Source of the DNA: Saccharomonospora piscinae
Lineage (GTDB): Bacteria > Actinomycetota > Actinomycetes > Mycobacteriales > Pseudonocardiaceae
DNA length: 64,000 nucleotides
NCBI RefSeq assembly: GCF_005862235.1
Contig: NZ_VCEK01000003.1
Span: 664,079 to 728,078, forward strand
Direction of reading: 5' to 3'
Shown one piece after another: positions 46,445-55,489 of this stretch. The stretch's first letter is position 1. The number at the start of each line of letters is the position of its first letter. The position numbers and the translations under genes are program-made. The notes beneath the pieces are model-generated. The model was not told the DNA's origin and did no database searches. It saw nothing but the letters and a program-made list of their open reading frames with translations.

Positions 46445-46801
46445 TCAACTCTGGTCGCTGCGGGCCTCAAGCGAGTCGACACGGGCCGTCAGCGTCTCGA
46501 TAGCCGCACGGAGCTTCGCCAACTCGCCCCGAACGTCGTTCACGTCCGAGTGCCGATCGTGCTCCTCCGGCATGGAGTCGCTGACGAAGACACCGACGGA
46601 GGGGGTGGCGAGCACCCACCCTTCGTCCTCTAGCGCTTTCAACGCCTTCTGCGCGGTTCCCAGTGACACGTCGTACAGGTCCGCGACCCCTCGGTTACTG
46701 GGCAGCTTGTCCCTGGCCTTCAGGCGACCGGTTCTGATGTCCTGCCGAATGGCCTCGGCCACTCGCTGGTAAGCCGCCATCCCTGTCATCGCGCTCGACA
46801 T
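46445..46801 (-). CDS. GntR family repressor, KorSA-like
   Basis: 118 residues. A GntR winged helix (YQRVAEAIRQDIRTGRL, KLPSNRGVADLYDVSLGTAQKALKAL, split over three helices) is followed by a coiled-coil tail (ELAKLRAAIETLTARVDSLEA) in place of an effector domain. In pSAM2 the equivalent KorSA represses the pra activator and the transfer genes. Here it is divergent from the SCO3933-type gene that starts the rightward operon. Confidence 0.82.
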   Translation of the reverse strand: MSSAMTGMAAYQRVAEAIRQDIRTGRLKARDKLPSNRGVADLYDVSLGTAQKALKALEDEGWVLATPSVGVFVSDSMPEEHDRHSDVNDVRGELAKLRAAIETLTARVDSLEARSDQS

Positions 46802-46915
46802 GGCACGAGCCTAGCTCGCGCGACCTAATCCGATCTACATCACTCGGTTGGAGTAGTGACTAGCCGATACATACTGATATAGATTGGTATGCATCGAAGG
46901 AAGGAGAAAGAAACG

Positions 46916-47254
46916 ATGAGGAACATTCCGGTGAACCTGGCGGGCTATCGGCTGATGGTGACGGAGCCTCCGGCGATGAAGACGCGCAAGGACGAGTCGG
47001 GGCGCGACGTGGTGGTGACCGACAAGGAGGGTGCGTCGAAGTTCGTGGTCTCGGTGTTCGCGAAGCGCAAGGGCGACAAGGGGGAGGAGCTTCGGGTCAC
47101 TTTGGATGCGGACCCGGGGGAGGGTCTGGATGAGGGTGACCTTGTCGAGTTGGTGCAGGCGCGTGTGTCGCCGTACTCGTTCAAGAACTCGCAGGGGGAG
47201 ACGGTGTCGGGGATCGCGTTCAGTGCGGCTGGTGTGAAGCCGCTGGGCGACTGA
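46916..47254 (+). CDS. SCO3933 family regulatory protein
   Basis: 112 residues from ATG 46916 (AGGAG upstream). Small beta-rich protein: RNIPVNLAGYRLMVTEPP, SKFVVSVFAKRKGDKGEELRVTLD, LDEGDLVELVQARVSPYSF and SGIAFSAAGVKPL. Pattern and position (first gene after the korSA-like promoter) fit the SCO3933 family found in Streptomyces integrative elements. The fold recalls single-strand DNA-binding (OB) proteins, but its function is not proven. It probably starts the transfer operon. Confidence 0.75.
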   Translation: MRNIPVNLAGYRLMVTEPPAMKTRKDESGRDVVVTDKEGASKFVVSVFAKRKGDKGEELRVTLDADPGEGLDEGDLVELVQARVSPYSFKNSQGETVSGIAFSAAGVKPLGD

Positions 47255-47464
47255 CGGGCGCCTGTCGCGTTTTTTGCCCTTCCCATGGTTGGGGTTGGTG
47301 GCCCGTTCGAGTCGGGCAGGGGCGCTTATCTGTTGTTTGAGAATTCCAGAGTGGGCCGTTCCATGCCTTTTTGTGCCGTTGTGGCGGCGCATCTTGGCCC
47401 CCGGCGAGTGGTTTTCTCCGGGGGTCTTGATGTTTTGCCACCAAATTTTCTGGGAGGGATGCGT

Positions 47465-47590
47465 GTGGCGCGTGAATTGGTGTTGCCGATGGATGACGAG
47501 AACGATGACGACGATGTTCGGGAAGGTGGTGGTCGGAATGGTCGGCGGCGGGTTGTGCATGATCGACCCCTACGGCGTCAACCCAGGTAG
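47465..47590 (+). CDS. Small charged AICE protein
   Basis: 41 residues from GTG 47465, six bases after GGAGGG. Sequence features are an acidic run (MDDENDDDD) followed by an Arg-rich tail. An overlapping frame (to 47606, ending AGVR) meets the next ORF as TGATG and is the competing reading; only one is likely real. Function unknown. Confidence 0.4.
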   Translation: MARELVLPMDDENDDDDVREGGGRNGRRRVVHDRPLRRQPR

Positions 47591-47605
47591 GGCGGGGGTC
47601 CGGTG

Positions 47606-47746
47606 ATGGATCGCCTGCTGGTGGGTGCGGTGCTGGTGGTGTTGACCGCTGCGTTGACGGTGGCGGTTCCGCTGGTCGGGGCCGCGCTGGTCGTGTTCGA
47701 AATCAACCTTGTTGCGCGCTCGCTTCTGCGGACGCGTTTCCAGTAA
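47606..47746 (+). CDS. Small single-span membrane protein of the AICE
   Basis: 46 residues from ATG 47606: one hydrophobic helix (LLVGAVLVVLTAALTVAVPL) then VVFEINLVARSLLRTRFQ. Short hydrophobic proteins at this place in AICE transfer operons are usual. There is no recognisable family and only a weak SD. Confidence 0.45.
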   Translation: MDRLLVGAVLVVLTAALTVAVPLVGAALVVFEINLVARSLLRTRFQ

Positions 47747-47766
47747 TCAACGGATAGGAATGGGGT

Positions 47767-48039
47767 GTGGGTGTGCAGATCGAGGCGTTGAATCGACGCG
47801 CGCAGCAGAAATACGGAACGTTCGTGTCGGCGATGGACATGGTGCTTGATTCGCTGGATGAGCTGGACACGTTCATCGACCGGATTGAGGACGGCAAGGC
47901 CGATGACGGGTCGTGGTCGGTGGCCTCGCGCGACGAGTTGAAGGGCTATCGGCGCAAGGCTGTCGATGAGCTGGGCCGGTTGCGGGCGAAGGCGAAGAAG
48001 TACGAGGCCGAACTCGTGTCGCGGGATTGGAGGGTGTGA
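47767..48039 (+). CDS. AICE helical protein of unknown function
   Basis: 90 residues from GTG 47767. Fully helical and charged, with two probable coiled-coil segments (FVSAMDMVLDSLDELDTFI and KGYRRKAVDELGRLRAKAKK). It belongs to the transfer operon, and the next gene starts four bases after its stop codon. No known family recognised. Confidence 0.65.
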   Translation: MGVQIEALNRRAQQKYGTFVSAMDMVLDSLDELDTFIDRIEDGKADDGSWSVASRDELKGYRRKAVDELGRLRAKAKKYEAELVSRDWRV

Positions 48040-48042
48040 GCG

Positions 48043-48228
48043 ATGTCGAAGCACCAACTGGATCGGGCGTTGGAAAACGTGGATGCCGCGATGCGGCAGC
48101 TCAAGGACTCGATGAGCGGGATGCCGGTGCGGCGCGAGGGCTTCAAGGGCGCTCATGATGCGACTGCGCGGGCGGTGGCGACGTTGACGGTGGCGCTGTC
48201 GGACTCGCGCGGGGCGCTGCGGGACTGA
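48043..48228 (+). CDS. Small AICE helical protein
   Basis: 61 residues from ATG 48043, starting just after the preceding stop. Helical: LDRALENVDAAMRQLKDSMSG, then ARAVATLTVALSDSRGALRD. Function unknown. A strong terminator-like hairpin follows before traB. Confidence 0.6.
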   Translation: MSKHQLDRALENVDAAMRQLKDSMSGMPVRREGFKGAHDATARAVATLTVALSDSRGALRD

Positions 48229-48253
48229 CCGCTTTTCACGAACTGATCGGCAT

Positions 48254-48304
48254 GGGCCGGCCTTCTCTCCTCGCTGCGGCAGGGGGCGAAGGCCGGCCCT
48301 TTCT
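48254..48304 (+). terminator. Intrinsic terminator or attenuator before traB
   Basis: A perfect 12-bp stem (GGGCCGGCCTTC / GAAGGCCGGCCC) with a 22-base loop, then TTTCT. It ends 22 bp before the traB start, so transcription reaching traB must read through it or start within it. Confidence 0.75.
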
Positions 48305-48325
48305 CGTATGGGAAGGGATCGAGGT

Positions 48326-49693
48326 ATGTCGAGGACGTCGAACCGGCGGCGGGGCCGGGAGTTTCAGGCGGGGTTGTGGTTGGCGCGGCATCCGGGCAGC
48401 GTGCTCGGGCCGGGCGCGGTCACCGCCTCGGGTGTTGAGTTGGGTTGGACCGCCACGGGTGGTGTCGCGGGTGCGGCGGCGCTGGGTTTGGCGGGGTGGT
48501 ATCGGGCGCATCCGGACACCTTTGACCGGCACGTGGGGCCGTATTTGCGGGCGTGGCGGCGTCGCTGGGTGCGCTACGTCGGCGCCAGGTGGAACAACGT
48601 TCTGCGGGCTTGTGAGTTGGCGAGCACGAACCGCAAGACCGGGGAGGAGTTGCTTCCTCGGTTGCTGCGGGTGCGTTCGGCGTCTCCGCACGTGGAGACG
48701 TTGTTCGTCAAGCTGGTCAAGGGCCAGCATCTGCGGCACTTCGAGGCCAAGCTCCCGGAGCTGACGGAGGCGTTGAAGGCCGAGCGGGTCGCGGTGGAGC
48801 GGGTCAAGCCGATGGTGATCGCGCTGATCGTGCAACGCTCGGAACCGTTCACCGAGGTCATCGACGCCCCGGAGATGCCGGAAGAAACCGAGGCGGTGAG
48901 CTTCACCGATATCTACGTCGGTGAGGACGAGTACGGCGACGAGTTCCGCCTCGGCCCGTTGGGGCAGCACGTGTTTGTGGCGGGGGCGACCGGGGTGGGT
49001 AAGAACTCGATCCCGGCGAGTCTGCTGCGGGGCATGGCCCCGGCGCTGCGGGATGGGCTGGTGCGGTTGTGGATCTGCGATCCGAAGCAGATGGAGTTCG
49101 CCGCGCTGGCGCCGATCGCGCACCGCTACGCCACCGCCACGGACGCCTGCACTGAGCTGGTGGGCGAGTACGTCGCGGACATGCAGGCCACCCAGCGGGA
49201 GCTGTCCTCGCAGGGCACGCGCAAGATCACCGTGTCCCGCGAGACACCGCTGAACGTGCTGATCGCCGACGAGATGGGGGCGCTGCTGGCCTACGGCGAC
49301 GGGGCCTCGGCGCGGGAGCTGAAGAAGTCGCTGGCGCTGGTCGGCTCCCAAGGCCGCGCCACCGGGCATTCCATGCTCGGGCTGGTGCAGGAACCGACCA
49401 AGGACACGGTCCCGGTGCGGGAGCTGTTCACCGTCCGCGTGTGCCTGCGGGTCACCTCGGCCTCCCACGTCGACATGACCCTCGGCGACGGCGCACGACT
49501 CCGGGGCGCCCTGGCCGACGAGATCCCCAACACCCCGGACACGGCGGGGGTCGGCTACGCGGTGCGGCAACGCACACGAACCCCACTGCGCATCCGCTCC
49601 GCCTACGTCTCCGACGACGAGATCACCGAACTCGTCAACTTCGTCAACACACCACCCAACCACGGCGGCGGCCACCTGCGGGCGGTGAGCTGA
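48326..49693 (+). CDS. traB: TraB-like FtsK/SpoIIIE DNA translocase
   Basis: 455 residues from ATG 48326 (GAAGGGA upstream). The N-terminal ~95 residues contain weakly hydrophobic segments. The motor domain has Walker A GATGVGKNS at 220-228 and Walker B LNVLIADEMGAL near 312, with GSQGRATGHSMLGLVQEP between motor strands. The residue after the Walker A Lys is Asn, not Ser/Thr. TraB of Streptomyces plasmids and AICEs forms a hexameric pump that moves double-stranded DNA between hyphae. Its stop overlaps the next start (TGATG). Confidence 0.88.
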   Translation: MSRTSNRRRGREFQAGLWLARHPGSVLGPGAVTASGVELGWTATGGVAGAAALGLAGWYRAHPDTFDRHVGPYLRAWRRRWVRYVGARWNNVLRACELASTNRKTGEELLPRLLRVRSASPHVETLFVKLVKGQHLRHFEAKLPELTEALKAERVAVERVKPMVIALIVQRSEPFTEVIDAPEMPEETEAVSFTDIYVGEDEYGDEFRLGPLGQHVFVAGATGVGKNSIPASLLRGMAPALRDGLVRLWICDPKQMEFAALAPIAHRYATATDACTELVGEYVADMQATQRELSSQGTRKITVSRETPLNVLIADEMGALLAYGDGASARELKKSLALVGSQGRATGHSMLGLVQEPTKDTVPVRELFTVRVCLRVTSASHVDMTLGDGARLRGALADEIPNTPDTAGVGYAVRQRTRTPLRIRSAYVSDDEITELVNFVNTPPNHGGGHLRAVS

Positions 49694-49920
49694 TGAACCA
49701 ACGCGAAGACGCACACGCCGAAATCGTGCGCCTGCTGGAAGCGGCCAGAGCCGAAGCCGCGGGGAACTGGTGCTACTGGGTGTGCCAGGACGTCGAAGAC
49801 CGTCTCGGGCTCTGCGCCGGTGACGAAAAGACTCACGACGACCCGGAATACGGGGCCGCGCTCGACGCGCTCCGCGCCATTCATCACGCGCTCGACTACG
49901 TCCGCCGTATCGGTGCGTGA
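49693..49920 (+). CDS. Small AICE protein downstream of traB
   Basis: 75 residues; ATG 49693 overlaps the traB stop (TGATG), so it is translated with traB. Acidic and helical, with two Cys in NWCYWVCQDVEDRLGLC and a C-terminal helix LDALRAIHHALDYVRRIG. Function unknown. Confidence 0.6.
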   Translation: MNQREDAHAEIVRLLEAARAEAAGNWCYWVCQDVEDRLGLCAGDEKTHDDPEYGAALDALRAIHHALDYVRRIGA

Positions 49921-49941
49921 ACAACTGGGGAGGAAGACATC

Positions 49942-50178
49942 ATGTGGCGTTTGGGATTTCGTTTCTGGCGGCTTGGCCTGGCTTGCAAGTACGGGCTTCC
50001 CGCTGTCGGTGTGCTGGCGCTGATCTACCACGCGCAGGGCGCCTCCGAGCTGTTCGTGACGGTGCTGTGCCTCGTGCTGCTCGCTGCCGGGGCCGGTGTG
50101 CTGGTGCTGCGTGAGTTCGGTGCCCGCGAGTTCGGAAGCCGGGAAACCGGACATCGCGGAAGACGAACACGCTCGTAA
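49942..50178 (+). CDS. Small membrane protein, Spd-like
   Basis: 78 residues from ATG 49942 (GGGGAGGAAG upstream). Two hydrophobic helices (KYGLPAVGVLALIYHAQ and ELFVTVLCLVLLAAGAGVLVL) and a basic tail. It lies between traB and the DUF2637 gene, the place of spread (spd) genes, which help plasmid DNA cross septa in mycelium. Confidence 0.6.
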   Translation: MWRLGFRFWRLGLACKYGLPAVGVLALIYHAQGASELFVTVLCLVLLAAGAGVLVLREFGAREFGSRETGHRGRRTRS

Positions 50179-50211
50179 AACATCAGGCTCAATTCGAAAG
50201 GAGGCCGTGCA

Positions 50212-51138
50212 GTGTCCGCACAGGACCAGACCGGACCAGGGGAGACGACGGGGCAGGCTGGGCGGACACGGCGGGTGCGCAAGCTCGGCCAGCGCATTTC
50301 CGAAGCTCGGCGGCTGCGGGGCCTGGTCCGCGATCCCGATCTACAGGCCGTCGAGATGGAACGGCGTGGGCGGCGGACGCTGCTCGGGCTGTGGTTCTTC
50401 CTCGCCCTCGGCCTCGTCTACACCACCGAAGGGGTCCATGCGTTCCTGTCGGCGGGCACCACACCGGCCGATACGTTGTGGTGGGCGGCGTGGACGGTCG
50501 AGCCGATGTTCGCCGGGCTGCTGATCACCCTGCTCAACTTCGAATCAGTGATCCTCGCCCACGGCGTTGCCCCGGATCATCGGTGGTGGTCGCGGCTCAA
50601 ACACGTGCTGCTGTCCTCAACGCTGGCGATGAACGTCCTCCCGCAACTCGAGCCCCTGGCGCAAGGTCGGTGGGAGCGGTTCAATCTCGGCTCGCTGGCC
50701 GTGCACGCGATCATCCCGGTCATCGTCTACGGCATCGCCGAAGTCATCCCGGTCATCCAGGCCCGGCAACGCGAGATCGTGCTCAACGTCTACGCCCAGG
50801 CCGACAAACACGACACCAACCACACCACCCCGGAAGAACCGGAACCAGCGCAGCCCGAACCGCCTGCCCCTGCCGCGCCTGCGGCTCCTGCGCCGGAACC
50901 GGCCAAGCCTGAGCCCCGGCCTGAACCGGCCTCGCCTCGCAAGGCTCCGGCCGTGCTCGGCAAGCTCCCCGGATCGCTGCGGGACACCGTGACCGCGCTC
51001 GCGGCCTCAGCTCATCAGGAAGGGCGTCCGGTGACCGCGCAGGCCATCACGCAACGGGTGGCGCTGCCGGAGGCGATGGTGACCGCGCTCGTGGACGAGC
51101 TGAACACCACCGTCAACGGCCACCCCGTCCACACCTGA
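50212..51138 (+). CDS. SpdB-like membrane protein (DUF2637 type)
   Basis: 308 residues from GTG 50212. A basic cytoplasmic N-terminus, then four hydrophobic segments (~55-185; LLGLWFFLALGLVYTTEG, FAGLLITLLNFESVIL, SLAVHAIIPVIVYGIAEVI), a Pro/Ala/Glu-rich linker, and a C-terminal winged-helix-like region (TVTALAASAHQEGRPVTAQ). The pattern fits SpdB/DUF2637 proteins of actinomycete plasmids, which act with TraB in intramycelial spread. Confidence 0.75.
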   Translation: MSAQDQTGPGETTGQAGRTRRVRKLGQRISEARRLRGLVRDPDLQAVEMERRGRRTLLGLWFFLALGLVYTTEGVHAFLSAGTTPADTLWWAAWTVEPMFAGLLITLLNFESVILAHGVAPDHRWWSRLKHVLLSSTLAMNVLPQLEPLAQGRWERFNLGSLAVHAIIPVIVYGIAEVIPVIQARQREIVLNVYAQADKHDTNHTTPEEPEPAQPEPPAPAAPAAPAPEPAKPEPRPEPASPRKAPAVLGKLPGSLRDTVTALAASAHQEGRPVTAQAITQRVALPEAMVTALVDELNTTVNGHPVHT

Positions 51139-51239
51139 CCTCGCTTCCAGTCCGCAATTCAAGGGGCGGGGCGCGCATCGACTTCCACGGCCGATGTGTC
51201 GCCTCGCCCCTTTTCATGCCTATGGGGAGGGACCGCGTC

Positions 51240-52571
51240 GTGTTGACGCTGGAAGATCGCCTATCCGCTCGACTACGGGCGGCCGACTACAAGACCTGGC
51301 GCGACAAAGTCCACGCGGTGAACGGCTGCGCTCGCCCGATCCGGCTCGTCGGCGCCCACCAGCTCCACGACGCCGACACCGGGGCGGTGATCCACCACTA
51401 CGGGGGCAGCATCTTCGCCCCCTGCGGCAACCGCCGCGAGACCGTCTGTCCGGCCTGCTCCGACCGCTACGCGGCCGATGCCTTCCACCTCGTGCGCGCG
51501 GGCCTGTGCGGCGGCTCCAAGGGCGTCCCAGAGCGGGTAACCGAGCATCCCCGGGTGTTCGTCACGCTGACGGCACCCTCGTTCGGCAAGGTCCACACCC
51601 GTCGGGTCTCTCGGCGAGGCCGGGTGGTGCCCTGCGGCTGCGGCCAGACCCACCACCGGGAGGACGACCCGCGCATCGGCACCCCGCTCGATCCCGACAC
51701 CTACGACTACGAAGCCGCGGTGCTGTGGCAGGCACACGCCGGAAAGCTCTGGCACCGCTTCACCGTGCGCCTGCGCCGAGAACTCGCCCAACGCGCGGGC
51801 CTGCGGGTGCGGGACTTCCCCGGTCACGCACGCCTGTCGTACGGCAAGGTGGCCGAGTACCAGCGACGCGGGCTGATCCACTTTCACGCCCTGGTGCGCC
51901 TCGACGGCCCCGACGGGCCGACCGAACGGGCTCCGTCCTGGGCCACCTCGGCCTTACTGACCGACGCGATCACCGCCGCTGCCGGTGCTGCGGTCGTGAC
52001 GACCACACGCCCGGACGGTGCCCGGCTGTCGCTGTCGTGGGGCGCCCAGCTCGACACCCGCCCCGTCGAACACGACGACAGCGAGGACGCGGACGGGATC
52101 GGTGAACGGGCGCTGGCGGGCTACATCGCCAAATACGCCACCAAGGGCACCGGCACCGTCGACGGCGCCGACCGCCCGATCCGCTCCGAACTCGACATCG
52201 AGCACCTGCGCATCACCGAGCACCACCGGCGCATGATCCGCACCTGCTGGGACCTCGGCGGCCTCGACGCCTACGAGGATCTGAACCTGCGGCGGTGGGC
52301 ACACATGCTCGGCTTCCGCGGCCACTTCCTCACCAAATCCCGCGCCTACTCCACCACCTTCAAAGCCATCCGCGAGGACCGGCGCGCGTTCCGCCTGGCC
52401 GAAGCCCTCGACCGCCTCGACCTCGACCCGGACGCGGTGCTGGTGGTCAACGACTGGCAGTTCACCGGCGCTGGCTACCGCGACGACGCCGAACGCGAAC
52501 TGGCCCTCGGCATCGCCGAACGACTCCGCACCCAACGACAGCACAAATACCGACAGGAGAACCCACAATGA
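51240..52571 (+). CDS. repSA: RepSA-like rolling-circle replication initiator
   Basis: 443 residues from GTG 51240 (GGGGAGGGA upstream). A Cys cluster (CGNRRETVCPAC, residues 62-73) precedes the HUH nuclease core: IHFHALV with H214 and H216 binding the metal, and Y295/Y299 in YIAKYATKGT as catalytic tyrosine candidates. These are the three motifs of RepSA of pSAM2, which nicks the double-strand origin of the excised circle. Its stop overlaps xis (ATGA). Confidence 0.88.
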   Translation: MLTLEDRLSARLRAADYKTWRDKVHAVNGCARPIRLVGAHQLHDADTGAVIHHYGGSIFAPCGNRRETVCPACSDRYAADAFHLVRAGLCGGSKGVPERVTEHPRVFVTLTAPSFGKVHTRRVSRRGRVVPCGCGQTHHREDDPRIGTPLDPDTYDYEAAVLWQAHAGKLWHRFTVRLRRELAQRAGLRVRDFPGHARLSYGKVAEYQRRGLIHFHALVRLDGPDGPTERAPSWATSALLTDAITAAAGAAVVTTTRPDGARLSLSWGAQLDTRPVEHDDSEDADGIGERALAGYIAKYATKGTGTVDGADRPIRSELDIEHLRITEHHRRMIRTCWDLGGLDAYEDLNLRRWAHMLGFRGHFLTKSRAYSTTFKAIREDRRAFRLAEALDRLDLDPDAVLVVNDWQFTGAGYRDDAERELALGIAERLRTQRQHKYRQENPQ

Positions 52572-52744
52572 GCACCAAACTCTGGACGATCAACGACCTC
52601 GCCGACCACCTCGGCGTGCCCGTCAACACCTTGTACCAGTGGCGCACCAAGGGCTACGGGCCACAAGGCCGCCGCATCGGCAAATACGTCCGCTACCGAC
52701 CCCAAGACGTTCACGCCTGGGTCGAGCAGCAAGGGGCCGCCTGA
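52568..52744 (+). CDS. xis: Excisionase (Xis), MerR-like helix-turn-helix
   Basis: 58 residues from ATG 52568, overlapping the rep stop and touching int. A single winged helix-turn-helix: LWTINDLADHLGVPVNTLYQW, then RIGKYVRYRPQDVHAWVEQQ. This is the standard AICE excisionase, which binds near the att sites and turns the integrase towards excision. Confidence 0.88.
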   Translation: MSTKLWTINDLADHLGVPVNTLYQWRTKGYGPQGRRIGKYVRYRPQDVHAWVEQQGAA

Positions 52745-53913
52745 TGGCGCGTCCACCGCTGCCTGTGGGTACCCACGGCAAGATCAAGGTGACCGGCAAG
52801 CCCGGCGGCGGTTTCGTGGCCAAGGCCAAGTACCGGGATTTCGACGGCGTGACCAGGCTGGTCGAGCGTTCAGGCCACACGGAGACGGCTGCGAGGAATC
52901 GGCTTCGGGAGGCGTTTCGCGATCGGTCTACGCAGTCTTCGGGTGGCCTCATCGTGGGCGAGACGAAGTTCTCCGCGGCTGCGGACCTCTGGCTGAGTGA
53001 GGTCAGGTCGGCTGTGGACGCGGGGGACATGTCACCGAGCTCGGCTGATCTGTATGAGCGCCAGCTCCGCAACTACGTCACTCCTGCGCTGGGGGAGCTG
53101 CGGATACGGGAGGTCACGACCCCGCGCGTTGATGCGCTTCTTCAGGCTGTGCGGAAACGGCGTAGCGCGGCGACCGCCAAGGTGGTGCGCAGCGTCGTGT
53201 CTGGCGTCATGGGGCTCGCGGCTCGTCATGGAGCTACGGCGATGAACCCCACGCGCGAGACCAAGAAGATCAGCTCGGGCGGGCAACGTCGGGTCCGTGC
53301 GTTGTCGGCGGATGAACGTGTGCGGTGGCTGGCGCAGCTCGAGGCCGATGCGTTCGCGGTTCGCAAGGACTTGCCGGACCTGACGCGCTTCATGCTGGCG
53401 ACCGGAGTGCGCATCGGTGAGGCCCTGGCGGTGTCCTGGGACGAGATCGACCTCGGCGCTCGGACGGTGGACATCGAGTGGACCTTGGTTCGAGTCCGCG
53501 GTGAGGGGCTGCGTCGCCTCCCGCCGAAAACCGACAGCGGCAGGCGTACGCTCCCGCTTCCTGCGTTCGCTGTCGAGATGCTCCGTGAGCGGTACGCGGC
53601 GTCTCCCACCGGGGAGCAGGTCCTCGGTGTCGCTGCGCCGGTCTTCCCGGATGCTGTCGGGGGTTGGCGCGATCCCAGCAATACCCGACGTGATCTGCGG
53701 ACCGCTCGCGGGACGGACGGCTTCGGCTGGGTCACCTCGCACGTGTTCCGCAAGACCTGCGCCACGATCCTCGATGAGGCACGGTTCACGCCTCGTCAGA
53801 TCGCCGATCAGCTCGGCCATGCGCGTCCCTCGCTCACGCAAGACGTGTACGTTGCCCGGAAGCTGGCGAATACGGCTACGGCGGACGCCCTTCACGATGA
53901 ACTGGGTACGTAG
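52744..53913 (+). CDS. int: Tyrosine site-specific integrase of the AICE
   Basis: 389 residues; ATG 52744 overlaps the xis stop (TGATG). An N-terminal arm-binding region, a SAM-like core-binding domain (~75-165), then the catalytic domain with R223 (ATGVRIGEAL), H333-x-x-R336 (SHVFRKT), H359 (LGHARPS) and nucleophile Y369 (QDVYV). All catalytic residues are present. It ends 46 bp before attR and should recombine the 71-bp core in the tRNA-Lys gene. Confidence 0.93.
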   Translation: MARPPLPVGTHGKIKVTGKPGGGFVAKAKYRDFDGVTRLVERSGHTETAARNRLREAFRDRSTQSSGGLIVGETKFSAAADLWLSEVRSAVDAGDMSPSSADLYERQLRNYVTPALGELRIREVTTPRVDALLQAVRKRRSAATAKVVRSVVSGVMGLAARHGATAMNPTRETKKISSGGQRRVRALSADERVRWLAQLEADAFAVRKDLPDLTRFMLATGVRIGEALAVSWDEIDLGARTVDIEWTLVRVRGEGLRRLPPKTDSGRRTLPLPAFAVEMLRERYAASPTGEQVLGVAAPVFPDAVGGWRDPSNTRRDLRTARGTDGFGWVTSHVFRKTCATILDEARFTPRQIADQLGHARPSLTQDVYVARKLANTATADALHDELGT

Positions 53914-53959
53914 TCAGTTTTCAAAGGGTTGGGTTCCGGTTGGTTCGGAGAAGGCACGA

Positions 53960-54065
<106 letters not shown>

Positions 54066-54237
54066 TCACCGTACCTAGACCGGCCTCGGTCGGTCTCTCG
54101 CGGCGACGGGAGAAACAGTAGCACGGTGGCGACGGTGCGATGACACGGCCCCCCGGTTGAGCGAAGGACACAAGTTGGTGAAGTCCGGGTACGCAGCGCG
54201 ATGAGTACGGCACACTCGCCACTCGTTCGGGGAATGC

Positions 54238-55449
54238 ATGACGGAACGGGTGGTACTTGTGGCACGCGGACGGGATCGCGCGACACGGCCGGGTGGAATG
54301 GGGGTCACACTTCTGATGGCGGGACTGCTCGCTGCCGGATGTACGTCGACCGCTGCCGAGAGCGAAGCGCCCAGCGCCTCGCCGTCCTCGTCCACGTCGC
54401 AGCCGAGACCGGTCCTGCTCGCCCTGTCGGTGTCCGACGACCAGGACGGGGTGGAACCGGGGCAGTCGGTGACGGTGCGCGCCGAGCACGGAACCATCAC
54501 CGAGGCTTCGCTGATCGGAACACACGGCACCCACGTGAAGGACGACCTGCGGTCGACCGGCACCTTCTGGACCACGACCGAACCGCTCGGATACGGCAAG
54601 ACCTACACACTGACCGTCGAGGCGGAGGGGGAGGACGGCGAGACCGTCACCGAGGAGTCGACCTTCACCACCGCGACGCCGCAGCGCACGGTCGGTGTCT
54701 CGGTCAACGTGTGGGACGACGAGACCGTGGGCGTCGGGATGCCGCTGATCTTCACCTTCACCGGGGCGGTGCCCGACCGAGACGCCGCCGAGGAGGCGCT
54801 CGCCGTCACCGCCGAGCCGGAGACAGAGGGAGACTTCCGCTGGTTCGGCGACAGCAGTGTCATCTGGCGGCCCAAGACGTACTGGCAGGCCGGGACGGAG
54901 GTCTCGATCGACGCCGAGATCTACGGCAAGGACCTCGGCGACGGCACGTACGGCGCGCAGGACAAGTCGGTCGAGTTCGACATCGGTGAAAAGGTCGTCG
55001 CGGTCGCCGACGGCGAGACCCACGAACTCACGGTGTCGGTCGGCGACGAGGACGAGCGCACGATGCCGATCTCCATGGGCAAGCCGTCGAGCCCCACACC
55101 ACACGGCACGTACACCGTCATGAGCGAGCACAACGGCTACACCATGGACTCCAGCACCTACGGCGTTCCGATCGACAACGCGGAGGGCTACCGGCTCTAC
55201 GTCGACTACGCCGTGCGGCTGTCGCACAGCGGGATCTTCTACCACTCCGCCCCGTGGTCGGTCGGCGACCAGGGCCACACCAACGTCAGCCACGGCTGCA
55301 TCAACCTCTCCCTCGCCGACGCCGCGTGGTTGATGGACAAGTCGAAGCGCGGCGACGTCTTCAGGGTCATGGGCAGTGGCGGTCCCGAACTGGAGCCGAC
55401 CGATGGGTGGAGCGTGTGGCAGTTGTCCTGGGAGGAATGGCAGGCGTGA
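54238..55449 (+). CDS. L,D-transpeptidase lipoprotein with Ig-like domains
   Basis: 403 residues from ATG 54238. Lipobox LLAAGC with Cys35. Two Ig-like domains (~60-150, ~155-250) precede a YkuD domain (~255-375). The catalytic motif is complete: His in FYHSAPW, then SHGCIN with the nucleophilic Cys. This is the LdtMt2 arrangement; the enzyme makes 3-3 peptidoglycan cross-links at the outer face of the membrane, and carbapenems inhibit the family. Confidence 0.93.
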   Translation: MTERVVLVARGRDRATRPGGMGVTLLMAGLLAAGCTSTAAESEAPSASPSSSTSQPRPVLLALSVSDDQDGVEPGQSVTVRAEHGTITEASLIGTHGTHVKDDLRSTGTFWTTTEPLGYGKTYTLTVEAEGEDGETVTEESTFTTATPQRTVGVSVNVWDDETVGVGMPLIFTFTGAVPDRDAAEEALAVTAEPETEGDFRWFGDSSVIWRPKTYWQAGTEVSIDAEIYGKDLGDGTYGAQDKSVEFDIGEKVVAVADGETHELTVSVGDEDERTMPISMGKPSSPTPHGTYTVMSEHNGYTMDSSTYGVPIDNAEGYRLYVDYAVRLSHSGIFYHSAPWSVGDQGHTNVSHGCINLSLADAAWLMDKSKRGDVFRVMGSGGPELEPTDGWSVWQLSWEEWQA

Positions 55450-55489
55450 CGGGGGCATCGCGCCCGGAACCGGACGCGACCCCGAAAGG

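Noticed and set aside
47500-47606. Alternative small frame ending at 47606 that touches the next ORF.
   Set aside because: Only the stop-start contact supports it; the overlapping GTG 47465 frame has the better SD. Kept as a note, not a feature.
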